From: Psychrobacter proteolyticus
Lineage (GTDB): Bacteria > Pseudomonadota > Gammaproteobacteria > Pseudomonadales > Moraxellaceae
Assembly (NCBI RefSeq): GCF_003350005.1
Contig: NZ_QLKS01000003.1
Coordinates: 434,001 to 498,000 of the forward strand
DNA: 64,000 nt
Direction: 5' to 3'
Below the pieces are notes generated by a model. It saw only the letters and a list, made by a program, of their open reading frames with translations. It was not told the DNA's origin and did not search any database. Positions 20,635-30,108 of this stretch are shown in pieces. A program made the position numbers and the translations under genes. The stretch's first letter is position 1. Each line of letters begins with the position of its first letter.

Positions 20635-22737
20635 TTAGTTCTGCTCAACACCTTTCATAGTCAGTTTGATACGACCACGGTTGTCAACGTCTTGTACGAG
20701 TACTTTAACGATCTGACCTTCTTTTAGATAGTCTGATACATTCTCTACGCGCTCTTCTGCGATTTGTGAAATGTGTACTAGACCATCAGTGTTTGGCAAG
20801 ACATTTACAAATGCACCGAAGTCAACGATACGAGCAACGGTACCTTCATAAGTTTTACCGACTTCAACTTCAGCAGTTAGTGCTTCGATTTTACCGATAG
20901 CTGCTTTGGTCGCTGCTTTGTTTTCACCAAAGATACGGATAGTACCAGCATCATCGATATCGATAACCGCGCCAGTTTCTTCCGTTAGCTGACGGATAGT
21001 TGCGCCGCCTTTACCGATAACGTCACGAATCTTGTCTGGGTTGATTTCGATAACCGCGTAGTTTGGTGCATGAGCATTGATTTCAGTACGGCTCTCAGGC
21101 AATACTTGGTTCATTGCTTCTAGGATATGGATACGACCAGCGTGGGCTTGTTTGAGCGCTTGCTCCATGATATCAGATGTAATCCCTTCGATTTTGATAT
21201 CCATCTGAAGTGCAGTGATACCGTTCTTAGAACCGGCCACTTTAAAGTCCATATCACCTAGATGATCTTCATCACCCAAGATGTCTGACAATACAGCAAA
21301 ACGATCGCCTTCTTTAACCAGACCCATTGCGATACCAGCAACTGGTGCTTTTAATGGTACGCCTGCGTCCATCAATGCCAAGCTTGCGCCACAAACAGAA
21401 GCCATAGAAGATGAACCGTTAGATTCAGTGATTTCTGACACCACACGAATCACATACGGGAAACGCTCACTATCTGGCAACATTGCTTGTACACCGCGAC
21501 GTGCTAGACGACCATGGCCAATTTCACGACGTTTTGGAATACCTTCACGGCCCGTTTCACCAACTGAGAAATGCGGGAAGTTGTAGTGCAGCATGAAATG
21601 GTCACGAATCGTGCCACCTAGTGAGTCAATCATGTTGACGTCACGGCTGTTACCAAGTGTGGTAGTAACCAATGCCTGCGTCTCACCACGTGTGAACAAT
21701 GCTGAACCATGCGTATATGGCAATACACCAACTTGTACGTCAAGCGCACGAACTGTCTCAGGGTCACGACCATCGATACGCGGCTTACCTGATAAGATGT
21801 TGTCACGAACGGTACGATATTTAAGGTCGTTATAGATTTCTTTAAGCTCAGATACGGTATCAGCATAAGTTTCTGACTCAGCATCACCAGCAAGTGCATC
21901 AATAATTGACTGCTTAATTTCATCAAGCTTCGTGTAACGTGCTTGCTTATCAGTAATGGTATAAGCGTCAGCAACTTGCTCGCCGAACTGCTCTTTCATG
22001 CTACTGGTAAGTGCTTGATCACGCTCAGGAGCAGAATATTGCTGCTTAGCAGTGCCAATTTCTTCAGCCATTGACGCAATGTTATCAATAACGATTTGTT
22101 GTTGCTGATGGCCGTACAATACTGCACCTAACATCTGGTCTTCTGACAGCTCTGCCGCTTCAGACTCAACCATCAATACTGCAGACTTAGTACCAGCTAC
22201 AACCAAGTCTAGATCACTGGTTTCAAGCTGCTCAGATGTTGGGTTTAGAACGTATTCGCCGTTAATGAAACCAACACGAGCGGCAGCAACAGGACCATTA
22301 AATGGCGCATCAGAGATAGCCAATGCTGCTGAGGCACCGATTAGTGCAGCGATATCTGCAGACTGAGTTTTATCTGATGATACAACTGTTGCGGTGATTT
22401 GGATTTCGTTTACGTAGCCTTCTGGGAATAGCGGACGAATCGGACGGTCAATCAAGCGTGAAGTTAAGGTTTCAAATTCGCTCGCACGGCCTTCGCGTTT
22501 GCCGTAAGCACCTGGGATTTTACCCGCTGCATACATTTTTTCTTGATAATTAACCGTTAGCGGAAAGAAGTTTTGACCTTCTTTAGCTTCTGATTTTACG
22601 ACTGCTGCAACTAATACTGTTACGCCGCCCATATGTACTAAAATAGAGTTTGCTTGACGGGCAATACGGCCTGTCTCGATAACAACCTGCTGGTTGCCAT
22701 ATTGAAATTCACGCTTAATGGTGTTGAACATTGTCAT
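20635..22737 (-). CDS. pnp: Polyribonucleotide nucleotidyltransferase (PNPase)
   Basis: 3'-to-5' phosphorolytic exoribonuclease and degradosome component that turns over mRNA. The 700 residues comprise two RNase PH domains (about 10-230 and 310-540), a linker helix, a KH domain near 553-610 ([15 protein letters not shown]) and a C-terminal S1 domain at about 620-690 ([16 protein letters not shown]). The length is normal. The first ATG has AGGAAG at good spacing. Just upstream, at 22768-22795, is a perfect hairpin; in E. coli a leader stem controls pnp through RNase III and PNPase itself. It lies downstream of rpsO, the standard gammaproteobacterial order. Confidence 0.98.
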   Translation of the reverse strand: MTMFNTIKREFQYGNQQVVIETGRIARQANSILVHMGGVTVLVAAVVKSEAKEGQNFFPLTVNYQEKMYAAGKIPGAYGKREGRASEFETLTSRLIDRPIRPLFPEGYVNEIQITATVVSSDKTQSADIAALIGASAALAISDAPFNGPVAAARVGFINGEYVLNPTSEQLETSDLDLVVAGTKSAVLMVESEAAELSEDQMLGAVLYGHQQQQIVIDNIASMAEEIGTAKQQYSAPERDQALTSSMKEQFGEQVADAYTITDKQARYTKLDEIKQSIIDALAGDAESETYADTVSELKEIYNDLKYRTVRDNILSGKPRIDGRDPETVRALDVQVGVLPYTHGSALFTRGETQALVTTTLGNSRDVNMIDSLGGTIRDHFMLHYNFPHFSVGETGREGIPKRREIGHGRLARRGVQAMLPDSERFPYVIRVVSEITESNGSSSMASVCGASLALMDAGVPLKAPVAGIAMGLVKEGDRFAVLSDILGDEDHLGDMDFKVAGSKNGITALQMDIKIEGITSDIMEQALKQAHAGRIHILEAMNQVLPESRTEINAHAPNYAVIEINPDKIRDVIGKGGATIRQLTEETGAVIDIDDAGTIRIFGENKAATKAAIGKIEALTAEVEVGKTYEGTVARIVDFGAFVNVLPNTDGLVHISQIAEERVENVSDYLKEGQIVKVLVQDVDNRGRIKLTMKGVEQN

Positions 22738-22762
22738 ATAATCTTCCTAATGTTGACTGACA

Positions 22763-22800
22763 AAAATGATATCAGCGTCAAAAAAAGCTGATATCTGTCA
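22763..22800 (-). promoter_or_regulatory. Leader hairpin just upstream of pnp
   Basis: A 9-bp perfect stem, GATATCAGC (22768-22776) with GCTGATATC (22787-22795), encloses a ten-base loop, and flanking TGACA/TGTCA can extend it after a bulge. It ends about 30 bases before the pnp start on the transcript. It could be an RNase III/PNPase autoregulatory stem or a weak attenuator (ATTTTTG follows it on the transcript). Function is inferred from the E. coli precedent. Confidence 0.6.
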
Positions 22801-23304
22801 TTAAAATTCTGTATATATGGCTATCAGTTGACATGCTTTCTATTAAAAATCATCGCAACCAATGCCAATAACGTTACTTGGTTATCTCATATATTTGTCT
22901 GAGTTAGACATCGTACTATTATGTATATTCGGTCGTGCAATTTTGGCTTTACTATAAATACTATCAAAAAGACATTAAGTCAAAAGACTTCGATGCTAAA
23001 AACCCTACAGGCTATTTTCTAGGCTTTCAAATATCAGCTATCCGCGCCGATTACCAAGCCAAATAATAAGTATTTTATCAATAATCGCCATATCTGTAGC
23101 AGATGCGCTATCAAACTCACAAGGCATTATTTTACAGTGATTTATAGCCATTGACCAATTAATTGCACAGTAGCGCAATTATCGTCAGAAAATACCGTAT
23201 TTGAGACTTGGTTAGTACAGTTTATACCAATACTCCTCTTAGCTGTTCTATAGAAGGAGTTATAGCTCTTACTATTTGAGCACAGTATCTAAAACGAATA
23301 AGCA
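22801..23304. other. Long rpsO-pnp spacer without a gene
   Basis: About 500 bp of AT-rich DNA between the rpsO terminator and the pnp leader. It shows only short stems (ACTCCT at 23232-23237 with AGGAGT at 23255-23260; AAGTC/GACTT at 22977-22990). It presumably contains a pnp promoter, since a terminator separates pnp from rpsO. No RNA gene is recognised. Confidence 0.5.
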
Positions 23305-23340
23305 TAAAAAAACGGCGTGAAACTATTCCACACCGTTTTT
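23305..23340 (-). terminator. Terminator after rpsO
   Basis: On the minus strand AAAACGGTGTG pairs with CACGCCGTTTT (one G-U pair), followed by a T-run. It lies 88 bp after the rpsO stop. Confidence 0.8.
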
Positions 23341-23427
23341 AGAAAAATCTATTTTATCGATAATAACAAACAAGTTCCAAGCGATTTAGCAAAAAATTCA
23401 GCATCCACTCGTACTATTGTCGTTAGA

Positions 23428-23694
23428 TTAACGACGTAGACCCAACTGGCTGATTAGAGTAGTGTAACGACCAAGGTCTTTACCTTTTAAGTAATCAAGC
23501 AGTTTACGACGCGTGTTAACCATACGGATAAGACCGCGACGGCTATGATGGTCAGCTTTGTGTGCTTTAAAATGGTTCTGCAAATCATTGATACGAGCAC
23601 TCAACAAAGCTACTTGAACTTCTGGAGAACCAGTGTCATTTTCGCCACGTTGGTATTGAGCGATGATTTGTTCACGATCGGTATTAGTTAGCAT
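23428..23694 (-). CDS. rpsO: 30S ribosomal protein S15
   Basis: Small-subunit protein that binds 16S rRNA early in assembly and forms bridge B4 with the large subunit. I start at the ATG at 23692-23694 (88 residues), which has GGAG upstream; the open frame runs 47 codons further upstream but that part is unrelated. The protein starts [31 protein letters not shown] and includes [26 protein letters not shown], the conserved rRNA-binding region. The length is standard. A terminator follows, so most rpsO transcripts probably end before pnp, with read-through or a second promoter supplying pnp. Confidence 0.98.
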   Translation of the reverse strand: MLTNTDREQIIAQYQRGENDTGSPEVQVALLSARINDLQNHFKAHKADHHSRRGLIRMVNTRRKLLDYLKGKDLGRYTTLISQLGLRR

Positions 23695-24073
23695 AAATAT
23701 CTCCGGCAATGCTAAAAACTTCAAAAAACGGACTACAATTTGAGTCAGTATTAAAGCAATAGAATAATAAATAAAATAACCTGTACGCCATTCAGGACAA
23801 CCCTGCATTACTAGAGTTGACCTAGTGTACGACAAGCTCAGTTAACAACCATTTAGTATGTTTTGAATCGTACATTGTATTTAGCTACAGCACTACTTAA
23901 TCAAAGTAATGGGCTAATGACAGTACATCATTCAGAACCTAATTTAAATGTGGGGGTAATTATAACAAAAAACTTCTGAACTAGCAGCAGTTTTTCATAA
24001 TACTTGTAAAGCTACAATCAATCATTAATAGACGATAGTTATTAAATAACTATTTATTAAGAGCCTACCTAGG

Positions 24074-24250
24074 CTACTTATTAACGTCAGATTCTTCTGC
24101 ATTGCCGCCTAGTTCATCATCTTCAAGAGGCGCGGCAGTAGTCACTTCCGCTAGGCTGTCTGGGGCAGACTGCTCACTTGGATTGATTTCTTCTGCAAGC
24201 TTTTCAATCTCTTTTTCCTGCTCGTCCATATTGTTCGGTGAATTACTCAT
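24074..24250 (-). CDS. Small acidic disordered protein
   Basis: A 58-residue protein from the ATG at 24248-24250, chosen because AGGAG sits six bases upstream; a longer start at 24298 lacks this. It is almost free of hydrophobic residues, very acidic (a run EQEKEIEKLAEEI, then PLEDDELGGNAEESD) and rich in Ser, Asn and Pro. I recognise no family. The next small gene, 24364-24525, begins with a similar MSN(S)NPN start and is also acidic. They look like paralogous or co-regulated stress-type peptides near the DJ-1/PfpI gene, but that is inference. Confidence 0.6.
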   Translation of the reverse strand: MSNSPNNMDEQEKEIEKLAEEINPSEQSAPDSLAEVTTAAPLEDDELGGNAEESDVNK

Positions 24251-24363
24251 ATTAGCTCCTGAATTATTATTTTGTGGACTAACTGTCGTTGCACTCATCG
24301 ATCATAAGACGTGCAAACTATAAACATATCAATGCCACCTATTACAGATGGCATATTAAAAAC

Positions 24364-24525
24364 TTACTTATCTTCTTTCGCGTTTTCTAAGTTAGCTGCG
24401 ATACGTTCTGCTGCTGCTTCGCTGTTTTCACTATGATTGTCTTCAGTTTGACCTTTAAGTGCTGCTTCTGCTGAATCAGAACGTTGTTGCTCAAGCTTAG
24501 TATCGTTTGGATTAGAGTTTGACAT
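24364..24525 (-). CDS. Small acidic protein (53 residues)
   Basis: I translated this short minus-strand frame by hand: it begins MSNSNPNDTKLEQQRSDSAE, includes LKGQTEDNHSE and ends with AAAERIAANLENAKEDK. AGGAAG lies at good spacing before the ATG at 24523-24525, which supports translation. It is hydrophilic, Glu/Asn/Ala-rich, with a probable amphipathic helix at the end and no cysteines. No known family comes to mind. It sits between the other acidic small gene and the DJ-1/PfpI gene, all on the minus strand with gaps of about 90-110 bp, so all three could share a transcript. Confidence 0.65.
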   Translation of the reverse strand: MSNSNPNDTKLEQQRSDSAEAALKGQTEDNHSENSEAAAERIAANLENAKEDK

Positions 24526-24618
24526 AGTATCTTCCTTGGTTATGGTTATAAATGTTAGTTATAAAAATTCGAAATTTAATAGTATTTAATTAAATTTTTT
24601 TAGTTAGGATTCAAAATT

Positions 24619-25143
24619 CTAAGATAAAGCTTTGTCTATAGCATCGACGAAATTGGGTATATCATCTGGGTTACGCGAGGTAATAAGATTACCATCTACT
24701 TGTACTGTCTTATCTACGTAGTTTGCTCCAGCATTTTCTAAATCTAGTCGTAACGTAGGGTAAGCGGTAAGGGTTTTGCCTTTAGCAATACCTGTATTGA
24801 CGAGAACCCAAGGAGCATGACAAATAACAGCTAGTGGCTTTCCTGCTTCATTGATAGCATTGATAATTTGATGAGCCTTTTCGTTACCACGAATAGTATC
24901 AGCGTTGACAGTACCACCTGGTAACACCAATGCATCATAGTCAGAGACGTTGGCATCTTCTGCAAAAATATCAGCAGTAAAAGTATCACTCTTATCTACG
25001 TCTTGCTGCATGGCTTGCACTTCTTTTTTATCATTTGTTGTTATAAGAAGTGTTTTATAGCCTTTGTCCTTTAGCTGATTATTGACGTCTTCGTACTCTG
25101 CTTGTTCGAAGTGGTTATGTAGTAAAAAAGCGATCGTTTTCAT
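24619..25143 (-). CDS. DJ-1/PfpI family stress protein
   Basis: A 174-residue class I glutamine-amidotransferase-like protein of the PfpI/YhbO/GSP18 type. The nucleophile is Cys108 in AVICHAPW, followed by His109. A conserved glutamate lies near residue 13-16 (HNHFEQAEYED), and LVLPGGTVNAD is the oxyanion-side loop. Such proteins act as proteases, glyoxalases or protein deglycases, and activity differs by member; a general-stress role is most common. There is no signal peptide. The DNA upstream (25144-25404) is extremely AT-rich and probably holds the promoter. The two small acidic genes follow it. Confidence 0.9.
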   Translation of the reverse strand: MKTIAFLLHNHFEQAEYEDVNNQLKDKGYKTLLITTNDKKEVQAMQQDVDKSDTFTADIFAEDANVSDYDALVLPGGTVNADTIRGNEKAHQIINAINEAGKPLAVICHAPWVLVNTGIAKGKTLTAYPTLRLDLENAGANYVDKTVQVDGNLITSRNPDDIPNFVDAIDKALS

Positions 25144-25404
25144 AACTTTCCTTCTTCTTATCTATTATTTTTTGTGAGTCAGTATATTTTTATAAGTTAG
25201 TTTTATTATTATTCGGTAGTACATTTTATTTTGAACTATTTTTTTTATTTAAATGCGTCCTTTTTGCATTAATTTTTTCTTCTAATTAGTTACTTTTAAT
25301 TGTCTATTATTTTAATTATTAAATTTATAGCAATTTTTTATTTTTATAATATTTATCCATTTTATTTTTTAGCTCAGCATTCCCTATCTGACAAATCTAG
25401 AGTA
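25144..25404. other. Very AT-rich, T-rich upstream region
   Basis: About 260 bp, with almost no G or C between 25150 and 25380 and long T-runs on the plus strand. It lies directly upstream of the DJ-1/PfpI gene. It could include UP-element-like promoter DNA or a binding site for an H-NS/MvaT-type protein. I see no gene here. Confidence 0.6.
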
Positions 25405-25440
25405 CAAAAAAAACAGGTTTCACCATAGGCGAAACCTGCA
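25405..25440 (-). terminator. Terminator after truB
   Basis: On the minus strand GCAGGTTTC pairs with GAAACCTGT, followed by TTTTTTTT. It ends the infB-rbfA-truB side of the cluster about 100 bp after truB. Confidence 0.85.
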
Positions 25441-25541
25441 ATAAAATGTGACAGTATGTGATTAGTGTAAACTATTAGTAAATCAGGCCAATGTTAGGTG
25501 GTAGTTTCTCTATCTAAGTAACATTGATGAAAACGTTACTA

Positions 25542-26633
25542 TTAGCGCTGAATCAATTTCTTAGGTTGTAGACGTCCGTTTAAGCTCACAGACCCCAAAC
25601 CAAGAAACTCTCCCTGCTCATTGAGTAGACGTATATCAACAGGTATTTCGTGCTCTAGGAGCTGAGGCACATCAAGATCAGTATCAGCTTTACCATTGGT
25701 ACTAGCGTCATCATCAACACTAACAGAGCTATTATTAGCTAGTTGGTAAGAAACCATATTAGTAACATAATCTTTGAGCTTACCTGTTAGCTCATCAAAT
25801 ACGTTTAGGCGTTGCCCCATATGTACGCGGGCGCATTGCTCCTCTGTCAGCGTCAGTTCAGCATTGATATCAATACAAGCATCGATAGGCAGCAGCCAAG
25901 ACTGACGCTCCTCTAAACTATGCTCTTCTAATAATGATAAAGCGATCGCGTCATCAATACTGAAGTTACCTACCTGTGTACGACGTAATGCCGTCAAATG
26001 TCCTAGCGTACCTAGCTGCTTCGCAATATCTTCCGCTAATACACGTACGTAAGTACCTTTAGTACAAGTAACCGTGAGATTAATCTGGGTATCATCTATC
26101 ATCTGTAGATTGATTGCTTTAATCGTGATATCTCTAGACGGTCTATCAACCTCAATGCCAGCGCGAGCATATTCATACAGTTTTTTGCCGTCTTTTTTTA
26201 GTGCTGAATACATCGGTGGTATCTGCTGCTGAGCACCCAAGAACTGCTGTGCAATAGTCGCCAATGATACTTCGTCAAATACTGGGATAGAAGCCTGCGT
26301 TACGATTTGGCCATCAGCATCACCAGTATCGGTTTGACTACCTAACAAGATAGTCGCTTGGTAAGACTTATCAGCATCCAGTTGATAATGGCTAAACTTG
26401 GTGGCTTCACCCAAGCAAATAGGCAACAGGCCAGTTGCCATCGGATCAAGCGTTCCTGTATGCCCTGCCTTTTTACTATCGTGTATCGGTGATTTAAATA
26501 AATACTTCACTTTTGACACGACTTGCTGCGAGGTCATACCTTTGGGTTTGTCCACCAGTATGACACCTGAAACTTTGACTTTGTCAGGTACTTTATTGGC
26601 TTGTTTATCAACTTGCTTAGACGCTATAGACAT
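25542..26633 (-). CDS. truB: tRNA pseudouridine(55) synthase TruB
   Basis: Makes pseudouridine 55 in the T loop of all elongator tRNAs. The catalytic aspartate is Asp63 in HTGTLDPMATG. VSGVILVDKPKGMTS starts the conserved core near residue 21, and PPMYSALKKDGKKLYEYAR is the RNA-binding thumb region. The protein is 363 residues, longer than the usual 305-315. The extra length is mainly a polar Asn/Ser/Asp-rich insertion near residues 285-330, inside the C-terminal PUA-like domain, plus a Lys-rich N-terminal tail. It follows rbfA after 9 bp and ends at the terminator near 25420. Confidence 0.97.
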   Translation of the reverse strand: MSIASKQVDKQANKVPDKVKVSGVILVDKPKGMTSQQVVSKVKYLFKSPIHDSKKAGHTGTLDPMATGLLPICLGEATKFSHYQLDADKSYQATILLGSQTDTGDADGQIVTQASIPVFDEVSLATIAQQFLGAQQQIPPMYSALKKDGKKLYEYARAGIEVDRPSRDITIKAINLQMIDDTQINLTVTCTKGTYVRVLAEDIAKQLGTLGHLTALRRTQVGNFSIDDAIALSLLEEHSLEERQSWLLPIDACIDINAELTLTEEQCARVHMGQRLNVFDELTGKLKDYVTNMVSYQLANNSSVSVDDDASTNGKADTDLDVPQLLEHEIPVDIRLLNEQGEFLGLGSVSLNGRLQPKKLIQR

Positions 26634-26642
26634 AATAATAAT

Positions 26643-27032
26643 TTACTCGTCATTCTCGTTTTGCTCAGTTTTAGTCACGGCTTTACTAATCAAGTCCATC
26701 ATGTAGTTACCACGAGCAGTCACTTCATCATAGTGAAAACGTAGGCGCGGCGTAGTACGTGTCTTTAAGCTATGGCTTAATTCTGTACGCAAGAATCCTG
26801 CCGCTTTATTCAATACTTTGATGCTTTCTTCATGATTGGTCTTGTTCATAGCATCATTGAGCTCAGGCTCCATGATAGTGACATAGACGTCCGCATAACC
26901 TAAATCTGGGCTAACTTTGACACTAGAGATCGTGACAAAACCTGTTAGACGAGGGTCATTGACTTCATCGCGAATAAGAACAGCAAGCTCACGCTGAATC
27001 TGATCCGACAATCTTTGTAAACGTTGGTTCAT
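26643..27032 (-). CDS. rbfA: Ribosome-binding factor A
   Basis: Binds immature 30S subunits and assists 16S rRNA 5'-end maturation; important for cold growth. The 129 residues show a KH-like fold with RLSDQIQRELAVLIRDEVNDPRL at the start and TPRLRFHYDE near residue 92, both family hallmarks. A polar tail (KAVTKTEQNENDE) follows. It is 9 bp before truB, so the two are translated from one message. A terminator-like hairpin lies between infB and rbfA. Confidence 0.97.
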   Translation of the reverse strand: MNQRLQRLSDQIQRELAVLIRDEVNDPRLTGFVTISSVKVSPDLGYADVYVTIMEPELNDAMNKTNHEESIKVLNKAAGFLRTELSHSLKTRTTPRLRFHYDEVTARGNYMMDLISKAVTKTEQNENDE

Positions 27033-27110
27033 GTTGTTACCTTACTTTAATGGGCTTATTTTATTACTGTATAAGTCTGCTGATTAATAGATGTGGCACT
27101 GATATGTGCT

Positions 27111-27143
27111 AAAAAAGGCCTAGCAGGATGTACCTGTTAGGCC
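27111..27143 (-). terminator. Terminator-like hairpin between infB and rbfA
   Basis: On the minus strand AGGCCTAACAGG and CCTGCTAGGCCT form a 12-bp stem with one mismatch over a five-base loop, followed by TTTTTT. It lies about 90 bp after infB and 80 bp before rbfA. It may stop or attenuate transcription within what is often a continuous operon. Confidence 0.75.
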
Positions 27144-27233
27144 TAAGTACAGCTGAATATTAGCAAAGTATCTAAACAGCTCAGCGGATTACGCATATTG
27201 CATTAAGACATACTTTGCTATCGAACAGCAGCT

Positions 27234-29960
27234 TTAGATAGTACGTGCGAACTCTTGGATTTCAAAGACTTCGATCTTATCGCCAGCTTCAACATCATAG
27301 CCACGAACGGCCAGACCACATTCCATACCAGTACGTACTTCATTAACGTCTTCTTTATAACGACGCAATGATTGCAATTGACCAGTAAAGATAACTTGGT
27401 CATCACGCAATACGCGGATAGGTTTGTTGCGATAGATTGTACCTTCGACCACCATACAACCAGCAGCAGCACCGAACTTACTAGAACGGAATACTTCACG
27501 AACGTCTGCAACACCAAGGATTTTCTCGCGATGTTCAGGAGCAAGCATACCGCTCATTGCTGATTTCACATCATCGATTAAACCATAGATTACGCTATAG
27601 TAGCGAATATCCATGTTAGCAGTGTCTGCTTTACGGCGTGCGGTAGCATCTGCACGAACGTTAAAGCCTAACAATACCGCTTCACTAGATTCTGCAAGGG
27701 TTACGTCAGACTCAGAGATAGGACCAACGCCTGAACTGATCACTCTGACTTTTACTTCGTCAGTAGACAATTCATTTAGGGCAGCTAGTAGTGCTTCAAG
27801 TGAACCACGTACATCTGTTTTCAGCACGATATTCAAGAATGACACATCGCCTTGGCCCATCTGATCAAACATGCTTTCTAAACGCATCGCATTTTGACGC
27901 TCAAGTTGACGCTCACGCTCACGGTTGGTTCTAAAGTCCGCAACTTCACGAGCTTTTTTCTCATCAGTTACAACTAGGAACTCGCTACCAGCAGCAGGTG
28001 TCTCAGGTAGACCCAAAATCTCTACAGGAATAGAAGGACCAGCTGATTTAATACGTTGACCATGCTCATCGGTCAATGCACGAACTTTACCATAGTGCTC
28101 GCCAGCTAGAACCAAGTCGCCTTGTTTCAATGTACCTTTTTTCACTAGGACACTAACGACAGGACCACGACCTTTCTCCAGTCTAGACTCAATAACCACA
28201 CCCTGAGCAGCACCGTCTAATGGCGCTTCTAATTCCATTAGCTCAGCTTGTAAACTAATGAATTCTAGTAGATCTTCAATACCTTCGCCTGTTTTGGCTG
28301 AGATACGAGCCATTGGTGTATCGCCGCCCCATTCTTCTGAAACAACTTCTTTCGTCGTTAGCTCATTAAGAACACGGTCAGGATCAGCACCTGGCTTATC
28401 CATTTTGTTGATAGCAACAATGATTGGCGTACCAGCTGCACGTGCATGATCGATTGCTTCTGCTGTTTGTGGCATCAGGCCATCGTCAGCTGCAACAACC
28501 AGTACAACGATATCAGTCGCTTGAGCACCACGTGAACGCATTGCGCTAAACGCTGCGTGACCTGGAGTATCAAGGAAAGTAATAACACCACGCTCAGTTT
28601 TGACATGGTAAGCACCGATATGCTGTGTAATGCCGCCCGCTTCACCATTCGCAACTTTCGTTTCACGAATTTTATCTAGTAATGAGGTCTTACCATGATC
28701 GACGTGACCCATGATAGTCACTACCGGTGGACGAGTCTGGATGTTACTACTACGCTCATCAACTGCATATTGTAAGTCATCTTCGACTTTAGTATCACTA
28801 ACTGGTACTGGGTTATGACCCATTTCTTCAACAAGCAAACTTGCGGTTGCTTGATCAATCGTATCTGACTCACGAGCCATTTCACCCATTTTCATAAGTA
28901 ATTTGGTTACTTCACGAGCTTTAACCGCCATACGCTGCGCAAGATCGGCAACTGAAATCTGCTCACTAATCTCGACATCATAGACGATTTTTTCGACAGG
29001 TTTTTCAAACTTATGCTGTGACGCTTGAGTTGAACGCAAACCGTTTTTGCGGTTTTTGATTTCGCGCTCATCTTGGTTTTTACGACGACGACCACGAGTA
29101 CCAGTACTGTTAGAGCCGCGTTTAATTTCGCGACGCTCTTTTTCGAAAGACTCTTCTAATGCATCACCGACCAGACCTTCAGCCAATGGCTCATCTTTAC
29201 GTACTTCAGTAGCAGGCTCACGATCTGTATATTTACCAGCCATTTTGCGCATTTGCTCAAGTGTACGCTTTTGCGCTTCTTCAGCTTGTGTGCGGCGGGT
29301 TTCTAATTCGATTTCACGCAGACGCGCTTCTTCTTTTTCACGTGTTTCGCGTGCTTTACGCTCAGCAGCTGTTTCAACTTTTGGTTTGGTTGCAGCAACT
29401 TTTTTCTTCGGCTGTTCTTTAGGCTTAACTTCAGCAGTCGCTTTACCGCCTTTCTTAACGACAACTGATGTAGAAATATCATCGTTTTTGTCGTCTGATT
29501 TTTTGCTAGAGCCTAAGCTTGCACGCATTGCTGCTAGCGTTGCTGCTTGACGCTCTTCCGCTTTTTTCTTAGTAGCGGCGCGTTCTTCAGCTTCTTTTGC
29601 TGCACGTTCTTGAGATTCAATCAGAGCCTGCTCACGAGCAGCTAGCTCTTCAGCCATTTTTTCTGGATCAGGCTTTTCAAATACTTTCTTTTTACGTACT
29701 TCAACGTTAACGCTCTTAGATTTACCTGAAGAGCCAGTCACACGCGCGGTACTAGTCGTCTTAGATTTAAGACTAATACGACGCTTCTCTTGTTGACCAT
29801 GAGTTTGTTTTAAATACGTCACCAGCTTCTCTTGCTCGAGTTCAGTGACTAAGTCACCCTCTGCACGAGCAGGCAGTCCAGCATCTACCAATTGCTGCTT
29901 TACAGCATCTGTAGTTTTGCCTACCATTTCTGCCAGTTCTTTGACGGTCTTATCTGCCAT
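27234..29960 (-). CDS. infB: Translation initiation factor IF-2
   Basis: GTPase that brings initiator tRNA to the 30S subunit. In order along the 908 residues there is an N-terminal IF2-N domain ([24 protein letters not shown]), a long charged Lys/Glu/Arg helical stretch to about residue 320, a second IF2-N-like part, the GTPase with GHVDHGKT (G1) near 415, DTPGHAAF (G3) and NKMDKPGAD (G4), then EF-Tu-like domains and the fMet-tRNA-binding C-domain ending EIQEFARTI. The length is normal for the gamma group. It follows nusA after about 150 bp; a terminator-like hairpin follows it. Confidence 0.98.
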   Translation of the reverse strand: MADKTVKELAEMVGKTTDAVKQQLVDAGLPARAEGDLVTELEQEKLVTYLKQTHGQQEKRRISLKSKTTSTARVTGSSGKSKSVNVEVRKKKVFEKPDPEKMAEELAAREQALIESQERAAKEAEERAATKKKAEERQAATLAAMRASLGSSKKSDDKNDDISTSVVVKKGGKATAEVKPKEQPKKKVAATKPKVETAAERKARETREKEEARLREIELETRRTQAEEAQKRTLEQMRKMAGKYTDREPATEVRKDEPLAEGLVGDALEESFEKERREIKRGSNSTGTRGRRRKNQDEREIKNRKNGLRSTQASQHKFEKPVEKIVYDVEISEQISVADLAQRMAVKAREVTKLLMKMGEMARESDTIDQATASLLVEEMGHNPVPVSDTKVEDDLQYAVDERSSNIQTRPPVVTIMGHVDHGKTSLLDKIRETKVANGEAGGITQHIGAYHVKTERGVITFLDTPGHAAFSAMRSRGAQATDIVVLVVAADDGLMPQTAEAIDHARAAGTPIIVAINKMDKPGADPDRVLNELTTKEVVSEEWGGDTPMARISAKTGEGIEDLLEFISLQAELMELEAPLDGAAQGVVIESRLEKGRGPVVSVLVKKGTLKQGDLVLAGEHYGKVRALTDEHGQRIKSAGPSIPVEILGLPETPAAGSEFLVVTDEKKAREVADFRTNRERERQLERQNAMRLESMFDQMGQGDVSFLNIVLKTDVRGSLEALLAALNELSTDEVKVRVISSGVGPISESDVTLAESSEAVLLGFNVRADATARRKADTANMDIRYYSVIYGLIDDVKSAMSGMLAPEHREKILGVADVREVFRSSKFGAAAGCMVVEGTIYRNKPIRVLRDDQVIFTGQLQSLRRYKEDVNEVRTGMECGLAVRGYDVEAGDKIEVFEIQEFARTI

Positions 29961-30108
29961 TTATTATCACCTACTGTCTATTATTTGCTATATGTTCAAT
30001 TCAGTTGTTGGCTACAAATGATTGGGTTAAGGCTGATACTTATAAATAGATACCAGCACTTTATTCTCAATAGCATATCACCAAAAGACAGCGATATGCA
30101 GTTACCGC

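Noticed and set aside
29047..29550. 167-codon Ser/Arg-rich frame antisense to infB
   Set aside because: Mirror of the Lys/Glu/Arg-rich infB linker; composition is explained by codon complementarity.
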